A DNA stretch of 64,000 nt, from NCBI GenBank assembly GCA_016280595.1, contig JAEEHB010000002.1:1-64000 (forward strand), in the 5' to 3' direction. The stretch is from Clostridiaceae bacterium (GTDB lineage: Bacteria; Bacillota; Clostridia; Oscillospirales; Acutalibacteraceae). A program made the translations under genes and the position numbers. Below, one piece after another: positions 19,412-29,049 of this stretch (its first letter is position 1; the number at the start of each line of letters is the position of its first letter). Under the pieces are notes generated by a model that was given only the letters and a program-made list of their open reading frames with translations, was not told the DNA's origin and searched no databases.

Positions 19412-21655
19412 TCAGTCTTTGAAATACTGGGGCAGATACTGTTTGTGAGCCTGCTTCATTTCTTCAAAGCAGTTTGAAGCCGCCTCCCAGTCGCCTACAA
19501 GGGGATGAATCAGCAGAGCGTTGAGCGCCGCCTCCTCATCGCCGTCTCTGCCGGCTTTCACGGTGTAGTTTTCATATTCTTTTACCACCTGCATAAGGCC
19601 GATGATATGGTGATTGTTTATCTCGCCTACGGGCAGGGGCTTCGCGCCGTGTTTGCCTATCCTCGCGGCTACTTCAATCACGTCGTCGGGCTTGAGGAAG
19701 GGGAGAGTATCTCCGTTTTTGATGTTGACCACCTGAATGTCGTTTATGTCATTGGCAATCGCACTTATGAGGTTAACCGCGACGAGCGAATACTTGTGAC
19801 CGCCTCTCTGGTCGAGCAGTGCGGGTTTTACATAGAGCCCTTCGTCGCTGTACATTTCAAGCAGTTCTTCCTCTATCTCCATGCACACCTGCGCTCTGCT
19901 TTTTTCGCCTTCAAGCAGGTGCTTGAGTTTCGCGTTTCTGCAGTAATAATACTGCAGGTAGGAGGAGGGCAGGGCGTGAATGGCGGCGAGAGTTTCGAGC
20001 GAGAAGCCGTCATCCTTTATGTTTGCCATAACTTTGGGCGAAAAGCCCTTCGCGAGCAGTTCGTCAATCAGTTCCTTACCGCCCGAGCGCACGCTCGTGA
20101 GCCAGCTTAAGTGATTGAGGCCTACATAGGTGTACTGCATATCCTCGCCCACGATTTCCTTTGTGTCGTCAATCATATCTATCGGCACATTGCAAAGACC
20201 TATGCACTTGACGTTTGTGTTGTTGAGCACAAACTCGGTGATGATGCCGGAGGGATTGGTGAAGTTAATCAGCCAGGCGTCGGGGCAGATTGCCTCTATC
20301 CTGTCGCAAATATTCTTGATAACGGGTATCGTTCTCTGCGCTTTGAAAAAGCCGCCTATGCCCGTTGTCTCCTGACCGATGAGGTTGTATTTGAGCGGGA
20401 TGGTTTCGTCAAGATGTCTCGCAGGCAGTTTGCCCACTCTAATCTGAGTTACCACGAAGTCCGCGCCCTGTAGCGCCTCGTCAAGGTTATCCGTCAGCAG
20501 AGTTTCACAGTCAACGCCCGCCGCCTTGAGCATACGGATGCACAGACCGCCTACAATATTCCTCTTTCTCTCGTCGATATCCATAAAGGATATTTTCCTG
20601 AGCCTGAGTTTATCCTGCGCTTTTAGGAAACCGTCGATAAGTTCGGGGCAGTAGGTGCTGCCCGAGCCGATAACCGCAACGGTAATGTCTTTGGGCGCGT
20701 TCGCCTTTTCTTCATCGGTGGCATATTCCTGCATAATCCAGTTTATGCAGCCCGTAACGGGAGCCTGAGTTAGTTTTTTGAATTTAAGTTTCTTGGACGC
20801 GTACTGCTCCGCTCTCTCGGTGAGTTCTCTGATATAGGTGGGCGAGCCGACTTTTACATTGATTGAGCCGGAGAGGATAACCTCAACTTCGTCGCCGTCA
20901 AAATTCATCTGGTTTACGAGCGAGGCGATTGACTTCGCGCCCCTGTCCGCCATCTTGATGCAGTACTGCCTCGCGTGAGCGTCTCCCTGCTCAACGGCGT
21001 CAAAGAAGAAACCTACAAAGTTGCGCACGTGCTCGGGCTCGTCTGGGTTTTCGATTTTGCCGAGCAGTTCAAGAAATTCCTCTCTGTTTTTGATGCCGTA
21101 GCATTCCTTGACCATATCGGTTATCGGGCTCTCCTCTATGCCGAGGAAAAGCTGTCTGTAAGCGATTTCGTATGCTTTAATCGCTATTGTCTGGCCGCCG
21201 GAAAGGTCGCCCGAGAAAACGCCGAGCCCCATTAACTGAAGCATACCGCCCTTTGAATCTATGCCGTTACAGCAGACGCCCGTGCCGCAGTTATAGCCTA
21301 CCGCCGCGCCTGTGTCGGAGCCCGCTTTGATAATGAGGAAACCGTCATTGTAAATTTCAAAATTGTCAAGGCCTTTTTCCCTGAGCAGGGCGCACATTTT
21401 ATCGTGCTGCCATTTGTGGTCAATGCCTGCAAGTCCCATGAGCGAAAACGAAATATCGCCGCTGTCAAGGCCGTTTTGCCTGCAGAGGGTGTTGATGCCT
21501 TCCATTATGATGTCGGAGGCCTCGTCAAAGCCGCCGTCAAGATTTTCGTGATTGCTGCCCTTGCCTTCATAGAGGTCGAGCAGTTTTTTTGTGCTGTCAA
21601 AAAGGGCAAAAGCGGTTTTTGTGCCGCCGCCGTCAACTCCGATATAGAATTTCAT
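19412..21655 (-). CDS. Fusion protein: BadF/BadG/BcrA-type (GlcNAc kinase-like) ATPase plus GH4 NAD-dependent 6-phospho-glycosidase
   Basis: N-part: GVDGGGTKTAFALFD, LAGIDHKW, YNCGTGVCCNGID. C-part (from about 20700 downwards): ITVAVIGSGSTYCPELIDG, QIRVGKLPARHLDETIPLKYNLIGQETTGIGGFFKAQRT, INFTNPSGI, IGLCNVP, GLNHLSW. One uninterrupted 747-aa ORF. Confidence 0.9.
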   Translation of the reverse strand: MKFYIGVDGGGTKTAFALFDSTKKLLDLYEGKGSNHENLDGGFDEASDIIMEGINTLCRQNGLDSGDISFSLMGLAGIDHKWQHDKMCALLREKGLDNFEIYNDGFLIIKAGSDTGAAVGYNCGTGVCCNGIDSKGGMLQLMGLGVFSGDLSGGQTIAIKAYEIAYRQLFLGIEESPITDMVKECYGIKNREEFLELLGKIENPDEPEHVRNFVGFFFDAVEQGDAHARQYCIKMADRGAKSIASLVNQMNFDGDEVEVILSGSINVKVGSPTYIRELTERAEQYASKKLKFKKLTQAPVTGCINWIMQEYATDEEKANAPKDITVAVIGSGSTYCPELIDGFLKAQDKLRLRKISFMDIDERKRNIVGGLCIRMLKAAGVDCETLLTDNLDEALQGADFVVTQIRVGKLPARHLDETIPLKYNLIGQETTGIGGFFKAQRTIPVIKNICDRIEAICPDAWLINFTNPSGIITEFVLNNTNVKCIGLCNVPIDMIDDTKEIVGEDMQYTYVGLNHLSWLTSVRSGGKELIDELLAKGFSPKVMANIKDDGFSLETLAAIHALPSSYLQYYYCRNAKLKHLLEGEKSRAQVCMEIEEELLEMYSDEGLYVKPALLDQRGGHKYSLVAVNLISAIANDINDIQVVNIKNGDTLPFLKPDDVIEVAARIGKHGAKPLPVGEINNHHIIGLMQVVKEYENYTVKAGRDGDEEAALNALLIHPLVGDWEAASNCFEEMKQAHKQYLPQYFKD

Positions 21656-21673
21656 TTTTCATCCTCTTTTCAA

Positions 21674-22939
21674 TCAGTCTTCTTCAAAAAAGTCGTTGCA
21701 CACTTCCTCAAGGCAGAATGTGCCGCGTCTGTAGGGCTCTCTGTCTATCCACATACCGCAGGTGAAATCGGGGAAAGGTACGGGAGCGGAGCCGATTGCG
21801 ACGGACTGCTCCGAAAGCGCTGTGACAGCCATCCAGGTGGCGGCGTCATACACATCAATCGGGGGCTTTGCCTCAAGCCTCAGGCTTTCGACAAAAGCGC
21901 TGAGCACAAGGTAGTCCATACCGCCGTGTCCGCCGGCGTGTATGCCCTCTTCGGAATACTTTTTCCAGAGCGGATGCTCGTATTTATCGCGGTAGCCGTC
22001 CTCAACGAATTTTTCCCACACGTGAGTCCAGTGGGTATTATCTTCGTGAGATACGCCTTCAAGGTAAATCGTGCCGCCGTCTTCCATATATATGCCCTTT
22101 GTGCCCTGAATTCTGTAGGCTCTCGAATAGGGGCGGGGCAGGCAGCAGTCGTGAGTGAGCACAACTGTTTCGCCGTTTGCGCATTTAATCATTGTGGTGA
22201 CTATATCACCCTGATTGAAATGATAGTCCGCAAGGTCGTACGCTTCGCCTTTGTTGTCATTTATCCAGCCGTTGAGACCTCTTGACTTGGTAGCCATAGA
22301 TACAAGGGAGATAAATCTGTTGCCCCTGTTTATGCCGAGCACCTTCGCGATGGGGCCGAGCTGATGGGTGGGGTAAAGCTCGCCGTTGCGGTGCTGGAAA
22401 TTGTAAAGCCTGCCGTGCCTGTCTTCCCTGCCGAGCGAGATTTCTTCGCGCAGGTCGTGCTGATAGCCGCCCTGCAGGTGAATAAGTTCACCGAATATGC
22501 CCTGCTTTACCATATTAAAGAGAGCCATTTCGTTGCGGTCATAGCAGCAGTTTTCGAGCAGCATACAGAATTTGCCTGTCTCTTCGCTCGCTCTTACCAT
22601 CTGCCAGCATTCCTCAACGCTCGCGCTGCCGCCCACTTCGAGGGCAACGTGCTTGCCCGCTCTCATGGAATCGGTGGCGATACGCGCGTGGGTAATCCAG
22701 GTGGTGCAGCACATAACCGCGTCTATATCATCCCTTGCAAGGAGTTCTTTATAGTTGAGATATACATCGGGAGCAGTCCCGGTTTTTTCGAGCACTATCT
22801 TTTGGCCTTCAAGGGCCCTGTCTTCATATTTATCGCATACGGCGGGCACAATAACTCCTTCGCAGTTGAGCAGTTCGCCGAGGTTTCCTCTGCCTCTGCC
22901 GCCGAGTCCTATAACGCCTATTCTTACTTTATCTTTCAT
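21674..22939 (-). CDS. Gfo/Idh/MocA-fold NAD-dependent enzyme, GH109 (alpha-N-acetylgalactosaminidase)-like
   Basis: RIGVIGLGGRGRGNL; ENCCYDRNEMALFNMVKQGIFGELIHLQGGYQHDLR; RNGELYPTHQLGPIAKVLGINRGNR; HAGGHGGMDYLVL; pattern recognised from GH109 proteins. Confidence 0.85.
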   Translation of the reverse strand: MKDKVRIGVIGLGGRGRGNLGELLNCEGVIVPAVCDKYEDRALEGQKIVLEKTGTAPDVYLNYKELLARDDIDAVMCCTTWITHARIATDSMRAGKHVALEVGGSASVEECWQMVRASEETGKFCMLLENCCYDRNEMALFNMVKQGIFGELIHLQGGYQHDLREEISLGREDRHGRLYNFQHRNGELYPTHQLGPIAKVLGINRGNRFISLVSMATKSRGLNGWINDNKGEAYDLADYHFNQGDIVTTMIKCANGETVVLTHDCCLPRPYSRAYRIQGTKGIYMEDGGTIYLEGVSHEDNTHWTHVWEKFVEDGYRDKYEHPLWKKYSEEGIHAGGHGGMDYLVLSAFVESLRLEAKPPIDVYDAATWMAVTALSEQSVAIGSAPVPFPDFTCGMWIDREPYRRGTFCLEEVCNDFFEED

Positions 22940-22947
22940 ATAAAAAC

Positions 22948-22999
22948 CCCCTTGATATAATATCTATCTGTATTATATCAAAGGGGACTTAAAAATCAA
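22948..22999 (-). promoter_or_regulatory. Promoter TTGATT-16-TATAAT overlapped by a 15-bp inverted repeat (operator-like)
   Basis: -35 at 22994-22999, -10 at 22972-22977; IR arms 22948-22962 / 22971-22986 with one bulged A. Confidence 0.6.
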
Positions 23000-23000
23000 C

Positions 23001-23534
23001 CTATTTAAGATATTTTTTGAAGTGTTTGCGCCATTTTTTTAGATAGAGTGTTATAAGGCGCGTAAGAGCGATATCGTAAAAGACAAAAGCGAAGGCGCCT
23101 ATGCCCAGAAGCATCACCGCTCCCCACATACCGTGCTCCTCAAGTTCATCGAGCGTAAGACCCATAAGTTTAATCATAAGGTAATATGAAACGGTGATTG
23201 TTGTAAGAAACGAGAGCACTTTGAGTATCCACGCGGGCACGGCAGGTATATGCGCTTCAATCAGGGCTTTGATTATCGGATAGTAGCCGAAAAACGCTAT
23301 GTACATTACCGCCACTTCTTTTTCGGGCACGAGGAAAAAGGCGAGAATTGAAATGACGGAGTAAACGCCGAAAGCCCAGGTTTTATTTGTTTCTATCACT
23401 ATCACTATAATCAGTGCTCCCGCGAGAGCGGGCAGGGCGTAGGTCATAAACGGCACTATCGCCACGCTGATAAGCAGGGTGAGCGACAGGGCAGCGGTAA
23501 TGCCGCCGAGCGCGCATTTGGAAGTCTGTTTCAT
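23001..23534 (-). CDS. Small polytopic membrane protein of unknown function, possibly ECF-transporter S-component-like
   Basis: 177 aa, about 5-6 hydrophobic segments; no diagnostic motif. Confidence 0.55.
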   Translation of the reverse strand: MKQTSKCALGGITAALSLTLLISVAIVPFMTYALPALAGALIIVIVIETNKTWAFGVYSVISILAFFLVPEKEVAVMYIAFFGYYPIIKALIEAHIPAVPAWILKVLSFLTTITVSYYLMIKLMGLTLDELEEHGMWGAVMLLGIGAFAFVFYDIALTRLITLYLKKWRKHFKKYLK

Positions 23535-23542
23535 TTGTCACC

Positions 23543-24100
23543 TCAGCAGCAGGGAATAATGTCACCGCCGAAACATTCGCAGCAGCAGTCGGCACAGAGC
23601 AGGCCCGTGATTACGTCGCAGGCGGAGCAGCCGCTGTCGCCGCGCGAAGATTTGCGCGAAGTCCTGTATCCGCCGCTTCTGGCGTTATTCATTCTGTTAT
23701 AAGCGTCTTTGTATTCTCTGTTTGACGGGTCCATTGAGTTGGCTCTCGCGTAATGGTTTACCGCCTCTTCGAGCCAGCCCTTTCTCTCATAAATCATACC
23801 GCGCAGGTAATACCACTCGGCGTTTCTTGCATTTACGGGCACGCCGTCAAGCAACAGTTGCGCGTCCTCAAGCCTGCCGGCTTTGATTTTTTCGTAAATA
23901 TCTGAAAAATCGGTGCCGACAAACGAGTATCCGCCGCCGCGCGAGTTCAGAATTATCTGATCGTATGCGTCGTTGAGTTCGGAGAGCTTGTCCTCCCTGC
24001 CGTTTTCACGGTATTCTCTTGCTTTTCTTTTGTATGCCTCGTCGATTATATCGCCTGAGGCTCCGCGGGGTACTCCCAGCACTGCATAAGGATCAATCAT
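23543..24100 (-). CDS. J-domain-like protein with TPR-like segment and Cys-rich C-terminus
   Basis: MIDPYAVLGVPRGASGDIIDEAYKRKAREY...ELNDAYDQI; CSACDVITGLLCADCCCECFGGDIIPCC tail. Confidence 0.75.
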   Translation of the reverse strand: MIDPYAVLGVPRGASGDIIDEAYKRKAREYRENGREDKLSELNDAYDQIILNSRGGGYSFVGTDFSDIYEKIKAGRLEDAQLLLDGVPVNARNAEWYYLRGMIYERKGWLEEAVNHYARANSMDPSNREYKDAYNRMNNARSGGYRTSRKSSRGDSGCSACDVITGLLCADCCCECFGGDIIPCC

Positions 24101-24110
24101 AAATCAAACC

Positions 24111-25010
24111 TCATTCTACCGTAAATGAATCGGGTGTTTTCTCTTTCTCTGTATATTTTGAAACGATGCGCTCCGCCGCGGCGGCGAGCCCGTCGTAAAT
24201 CACATTTTCCGCTATGCTTTCAAATCTGTTGAATTTTAGTTCTTTGCACGCTTCGATAAGTGATGCCTGCGTGAGATTGATAAGCGAGAGCGCGTATGAA
24301 GCAAACTTCCGCCTTACTTCGGGATTGCTTATATCGCGGTATTCTTCCGCAAACGGATTGAACGCTCCGGTTTTTATGTCTTTTTCGAGGTCATCGGCGG
24401 CATCCATAATGTATACGAGCCTCCCTGTGAGGTAACCGAGACGCTCAAGTTCTGCCGTGTTTTCGCTTTCGCCCACGGCAAACAGTTTTCCGAGCGCCTG
24501 TGCCGTAGGGTCGGCACACTCGTCTATGCCCGGATTTTCGATTTTCTCCGTTTGAGACTGCTGCACCATACTTTCCGAAATAATATTTTCGATTTCGGGT
24601 GCGAGGCGTTTTGCCTTTCTGTGCATGAGCGAAACAACAGGCAAAAGAAGGAGCGAAACAATCTTTTTGCCGAAACCGGGGTCGCGCAGGTTATCTTTGA
24701 TTTTGTAATAGGCCGTTATTACCGCGCCGTGCGCGCATAAATCCGTTTCCGCTTTATTCTCGCAGAAATAACACTTGTGAAGCGGATTGAAGGGACAGCG
24801 CTTTCTCGTAAACGTGCACGAGGGGGAAGCGACGGCGAGCCTGATAACGGCGGCAAAGGCGTAATCGTAACTGAGCAGCATTTTGCCGAGCGGACCGTAG
24901 TATCTGCCGAGGGCTTTGCACAGCGAGCAGTAAACGCCTTTGTAGATTTCATATTCGGCAACTTTCATTTCGCTTTTGCACGCCTTCACATAGCCGAGCA
25001 CCGTCATCAC
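24111..25010 (-). CDS. DUF5685-like protein of unknown function
   Basis: GYVKACKSEMKVAEYEIYKGVYCSLCKALGRYYGPLGKMLLSYDYAF; Cys pairs CYFCENK. Confidence 0.7.
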   Translation of the reverse strand: MMTVLGYVKACKSEMKVAEYEIYKGVYCSLCKALGRYYGPLGKMLLSYDYAFAAVIRLAVASPSCTFTRKRCPFNPLHKCYFCENKAETDLCAHGAVITAYYKIKDNLRDPGFGKKIVSLLLLPVVSLMHRKAKRLAPEIENIISESMVQQSQTEKIENPGIDECADPTAQALGKLFAVGESENTAELERLGYLTGRLVYIMDAADDLEKDIKTGAFNPFAEEYRDISNPEVRRKFASYALSLINLTQASLIEACKELKFNRFESIAENVIYDGLAAAAERIVSKYTEKEKTPDSFTVE

Positions 25011-25106
25011 CTCTTTCCTTTTATTTTATTACATCCGCAGGCAAAATCTTTTAACATACTGTAAATTTTATATTTAAAAAAGCAGAGACCGTAAAAACAA
25101 TCTCTG

Positions 25107-26219
25107 CTATAATCCGAGTTTTTTCTGAAACTCTTTCTGATATTCAATTTCCGCTTTTTCCGCCCTGCCCGCATCACGGTGCCAGCGGAAAAATCTTTTT
25201 CTGTGACTGCCTGTTTTCAGGGAATCTATTATCCGCAGAAAAACTGCAACGGGGAAAAGCACGGGATGCTTTTTGAGCCAGGGATAGCGGTTTTCGTATT
25301 CCGCGCGGTTCCTGAAAAGCTGCCGCAGAAACGCTCCGCTTCTGCCTCCCGACTTGCCGAGTTCTATGGCGGTCATTCGCCGCGCGCTGCCGTTGAGCCC
25401 GCTTGAGAGCACGTAATCCGCAAGTTCGCTTATAACGCCCTGCGCCTGCGCGCCGGAGAAAAGGTGCTCGGATAAATCCATAAGGTTTTTCGCCGCTTCG
25501 CAAATGCCGTCTTCCCTGAGCTTTTCATATACTTTATCCCAGTCGGGAGCGGGGGAGTGAAGATGCCTTAAAACCCACAGGTCGAGAATGTATCTCACAC
25601 CCGGTCCGCCCTTTGTGAGGTCATATACGGCGTGGCCTATTATGTTGAGGGCAAAGCCCTCGGGGGTGAGTCTGTCAGAGGCACAGTCAACATATTCCCA
25701 CGCGGGGTAATGCTCAATATCGCCTTTCGTTTTTCTGTAAAGAAGTCTGCCGTGCATTTCGATTTTTATGCCGCCTGGGAAGATGAACTGATCATCGCCC
25801 GATTCCGTGCCGGTAAAGGTGCTGCCGGCGGAAATCATCGCCTCTTTGATTGCTTCTCTTGATTTGGGATTAATGTAAAAATCCATGTCCGTCATAAATC
25901 TCAGATACGGTTCGGGGTAATCACTTTTAAGAATCGCGCCTTTGAGCAGGCCGTAATGAATGCCCGCGTCTTTAAGCGCTTTTTCGGTTAATTCAAGGTA
26001 ATGAGCCTGGCGGGCGGAGCGTGCGAGCATACTTAATCTGACACCCTCGTATTTCTCTCTGAAAACTTCGGGTGCCGCTTCAAAAACAATTGTTTCAAGG
26101 TGATTTTCCTTAGCGAGAGCCATCATCGCGTCCGGGTCAAAGCCGGAAGGAACGGGAGTCCCGTCGCGGCAGACAACAGCCCTCAGTATCGCAATCAGCT
26201 GCTTTTTAAGGTCATTCAT
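25107..26219 (-). CDS. Nucleotidyltransferase family protein (PF14907-like)
   Basis: YGLLKGAILKSDYPEPYLRFMTDMDFYI; ATG at 26219 preferred. Confidence 0.75.
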   Translation of the reverse strand: MNDLKKQLIAILRAVVCRDGTPVPSGFDPDAMMALAKENHLETIVFEAAPEVFREKYEGVRLSMLARSARQAHYLELTEKALKDAGIHYGLLKGAILKSDYPEPYLRFMTDMDFYINPKSREAIKEAMISAGSTFTGTESGDDQFIFPGGIKIEMHGRLLYRKTKGDIEHYPAWEYVDCASDRLTPEGFALNIIGHAVYDLTKGGPGVRYILDLWVLRHLHSPAPDWDKVYEKLREDGICEAAKNLMDLSEHLFSGAQAQGVISELADYVLSSGLNGSARRMTAIELGKSGGRSGAFLRQLFRNRAEYENRYPWLKKHPVLFPVAVFLRIIDSLKTGSHRKRFFRWHRDAGRAEKAEIEYQKEFQKKLGL

Positions 26220-27393
26220 TTTTTTCCTCTGTATCAAGTTTTTTCAGCTTGCTGAATAACAGGTATTCTTTGTCCGTTATAACAAACTGGAAGCAGATAA
26301 GCATCCAGAATTCAGGCCTTTTCCAGAGAACGGAACTGAACAAAAGCCGCCCCATGGCCAGCGAGAAGATAAGCAGTAAAATAGTTTTATCTTCTGTATT
26401 AATTCTCTTGTTAAAGAGCGTGTAGAAAGAATAGAGAACAAAAACGGAAACAAGGATAAGCGCTACTATGCCCAAATCACGGCCTACCTGCAGGAACAGA
26501 TTATGAACATACTGACCGCCGGTTTCCTCAACAGACATCGGATTTCCGATCAGCGGATGAAGTTTGATTTCTCTGATTGCCTCTCTGTATCGTTCATCCC
26601 TGCCGGCTGATGTGGAGGACAGACCGACTTTAAGAGCCAATTGATATTTCCTCAGAGCATAGGAGTAAAGACCGAATTTTTCTGCAATCAACTGCACCAG
26701 ATCAAGAACACTGCTGAGGTTGAGTACAAGTAAAATAGCAGTTCCGGCTATAACGGTATTTCTGATAACATTTTGCCTGTGAATGATGAAAGTGTCCAGA
26801 ATAAAGAAAAGAATAAATGTAACTATACAGCCTCTTGCTCCCCATACCAGCACTTCAAACAGGGATAAACCGAGTATTACCCCGAGGAAGATTCTTTCAA
26901 GTATTTTACGGTCTTTATTGTACAGAAAATCCGAGAAAAGAAATACCGGAGTAAGAAGAAGTCCGTATCCGAATCTCATATATTCATACTGCCCCCAGAA
27001 CGGTATCCAGAACAGCATGAAGAAATTCAGGATTGCAAGGTTATGACAGACTTTCAGAAAATAAGCCCGGTCAAAATAACAGGAAAAAATCGGAAGAACG
27101 GGTAATGCAATCAGAAGAAAATACATCAGAACATTCGGCTTGCTGTCATCCAGAATCAGTTTCAAAACCAAAGCAAGGATAATGAAAATATATATAATCA
27201 GAGTTTTGGAATTGACCAGTACTTTTCTGTTGTTGATAACCGACAGGCCGAGAAGCGCAATGCCGGTAACTCCGACCAGAAGTACCGGATTGATATATGA
27301 CATCAGCGGAATCAGCAATGAATATTGAAAAATAAACAGTGCAGCAATTAATGCGTTTTTTTCTTCTGTTTTTTTTGCATGGATTTTAAACAT
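26212..27393 (-). CDS. O-antigen ligase/polymerase (Wzy)-like membrane protein
   Basis: Multi-TM; LHPLIGNPMSVEETGGQYVHNLFLQVGRDLGIVAL loop; genomic context. Confidence 0.7.
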   Translation of the reverse strand: MFKIHAKKTEEKNALIAALFIFQYSLLIPLMSYINPVLLVGVTGIALLGLSVINNRKVLVNSKTLIIYIFIILALVLKLILDDSKPNVLMYFLLIALPVLPIFSCYFDRAYFLKVCHNLAILNFFMLFWIPFWGQYEYMRFGYGLLLTPVFLFSDFLYNKDRKILERIFLGVILGLSLFEVLVWGARGCIVTFILFFILDTFIIHRQNVIRNTVIAGTAILLVLNLSSVLDLVQLIAEKFGLYSYALRKYQLALKVGLSSTSAGRDERYREAIREIKLHPLIGNPMSVEETGGQYVHNLFLQVGRDLGIVALILVSVFVLYSFYTLFNKRINTEDKTILLLIFSLAMGRLLFSSVLWKRPEFWMLICFQFVITDKEYLLFSKLKKLDTEEKNE

Positions 27394-27430
27394 TTTTTAA
27401 GCCCTTCATAAAACAGTTCACCACATCAAA

Positions 27431-28963
27431 TCAGTAATTTGTGCGAACTTTTCCTTTTAACATTTTAAGTGCAAACATAGTGAATTTTTCTTTGAGAATC
27501 AAGAGAACTCCGAAAAATACGGCAAAACATACGAGCGTGGATGCCGCGAAGCAAAACAGCGCAGACATATGCAACCGGGTTACGCCGAATACCGCGCCTG
27601 TAGAAACGGCGAGCGCGATAATATACCTGACTGCGGAGTTGAGCGCGTAGCCGCCCTCGTAATCTGGCAGATATTTTCTGACCGCGATGCGCTCGAGTAT
27701 TACGGCTATTACCGTGCTTGCCACTGTGCCTATCGCAACGCCCGGCAGACCGATTAACACAGTGAGGGGAATGCTTGTGCCGAGATTTATAACAACCGCA
27801 ATCAATGAAATAATCATCGGTTTTAAAGTATCACCGAAAGCATAGAGGACTTGAATATAAACGCCCTGTATCATTACCGGCACAAAATTCAGTGCATAAA
27901 AGAACAAAACGCCTCCTACCATTGCGGTCGCTTCCGGTGAAAACCTGCCGCGCTCGTAAACGATTTTAACGATATCGTTTGAGCAGAATACGGTTACCAC
28001 CGCTATCGGCAGAAGCACCATAGTCATTATTGAGATTGTCTTGCGCATGGATGCCGTGATTTTGTCATACTCCTTGCGTGCGCACATATTGTTGAAGTCA
28101 GTGAGAATGATTGTTGTAAGATTGATAACAAAAACTGCATCTACAACTTTATATAGACTGTGTGCATAAGTTAAGGCGGAAACAGAACCGACCTCAAGAG
28201 TGGAGGCTATTATTTTATCTACCATAAGCGCAACTCTGTCTATACCATGGCTTATCATCAAGGGCAGCATCATTTTGAGCGCCGTCTTTACATCTTCCGT
28301 CAGCCTCGGAGGGGTGAATCTGAGATGCCCGTAGCGCATTGTGGAAAAGCGCACAAGAGCGCAGTAGAGCAGAATGCTGATAACATAGGCTATGCTCAGC
28401 GCATCCGCGTTTTTAAGTTCGTTGCGGCTGAAAATCAGCACGCTGATTATGCCGACCACGCTTATGAAAAGGCTCTTGAGCGCGGTGATGCCGAAAGCCT
28501 TTTTCTGCCTGAGTACCGCAAGCCCTATGGAAGTGATGCACACGACAGACGGGATTACCGACATCACTCTGATACAGCGTATGACTATGTATCTTGCCTC
28601 TTCGCCGTAGCCGGGGGCAACGATATATGAGAGCGGCTTCGCGCACAGGAAGATAATCACCGTGAGCAGCACCATAAGAGGGAAGTAGAAGGACTGAAGT
28701 TCCGACAGAGCGGAAAAGCCCCGCTCTTCACCCTCTTCGGTTACATGAACGGTGTATCTGTTGAGCGCGACCACAACTATGGCGCTGAGAAAGGCGGAGT
28801 CAATCAGTGTAAACATTTCCGCCGATGTGAAGTAGCCGTCGGTTATTATATTCGTGCCGAGTTTTGCCGCTATAATCGCTTCAAACAAAAAGGCAATCAG
28901 TTTTTCGGCAACGGTTATTACCGTGAGAAGCGAAAAACTGTGAACTGTAGATTTATCTTTCAT
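27431..28963 (-). CDS. MurJ/MVF-family lipid-linked flippase
   Basis: Polytopic; KLGTNIITDGYFTSAEM, ERGRFSPEATAMVGGVLFFYALNFVPVMIQGVYIQVLYAFGDTLKP. Confidence 0.85.
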   Translation of the reverse strand: MKDKSTVHSFSLLTVITVAEKLIAFLFEAIIAAKLGTNIITDGYFTSAEMFTLIDSAFLSAIVVVALNRYTVHVTEEGEERGFSALSELQSFYFPLMVLLTVIIFLCAKPLSYIVAPGYGEEARYIVIRCIRVMSVIPSVVCITSIGLAVLRQKKAFGITALKSLFISVVGIISVLIFSRNELKNADALSIAYVISILLYCALVRFSTMRYGHLRFTPPRLTEDVKTALKMMLPLMISHGIDRVALMVDKIIASTLEVGSVSALTYAHSLYKVVDAVFVINLTTIILTDFNNMCARKEYDKITASMRKTISIMTMVLLPIAVVTVFCSNDIVKIVYERGRFSPEATAMVGGVLFFYALNFVPVMIQGVYIQVLYAFGDTLKPMIISLIAVVINLGTSIPLTVLIGLPGVAIGTVASTVIAVILERIAVRKYLPDYEGGYALNSAVRYIIALAVSTGAVFGVTRLHMSALFCFAASTLVCFAVFFGVLLILKEKFTMFALKMLKGKVRTNY

Positions 28964-29049
28964 TTAACAGGATGTCTCCTCACCGGACGGGGCATTCTCT
29001 TTGCCGTCAACCGGTTTTTCATTGAATGTTATGAGACCGTCGTTTAATC

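Noticed and set aside
21404-22285. 293-aa plus-strand ORF antisense to the kinase-GH4 and GH109 genes
   Set aside because: Spans two confident minus-strand genes and lacks motifs.
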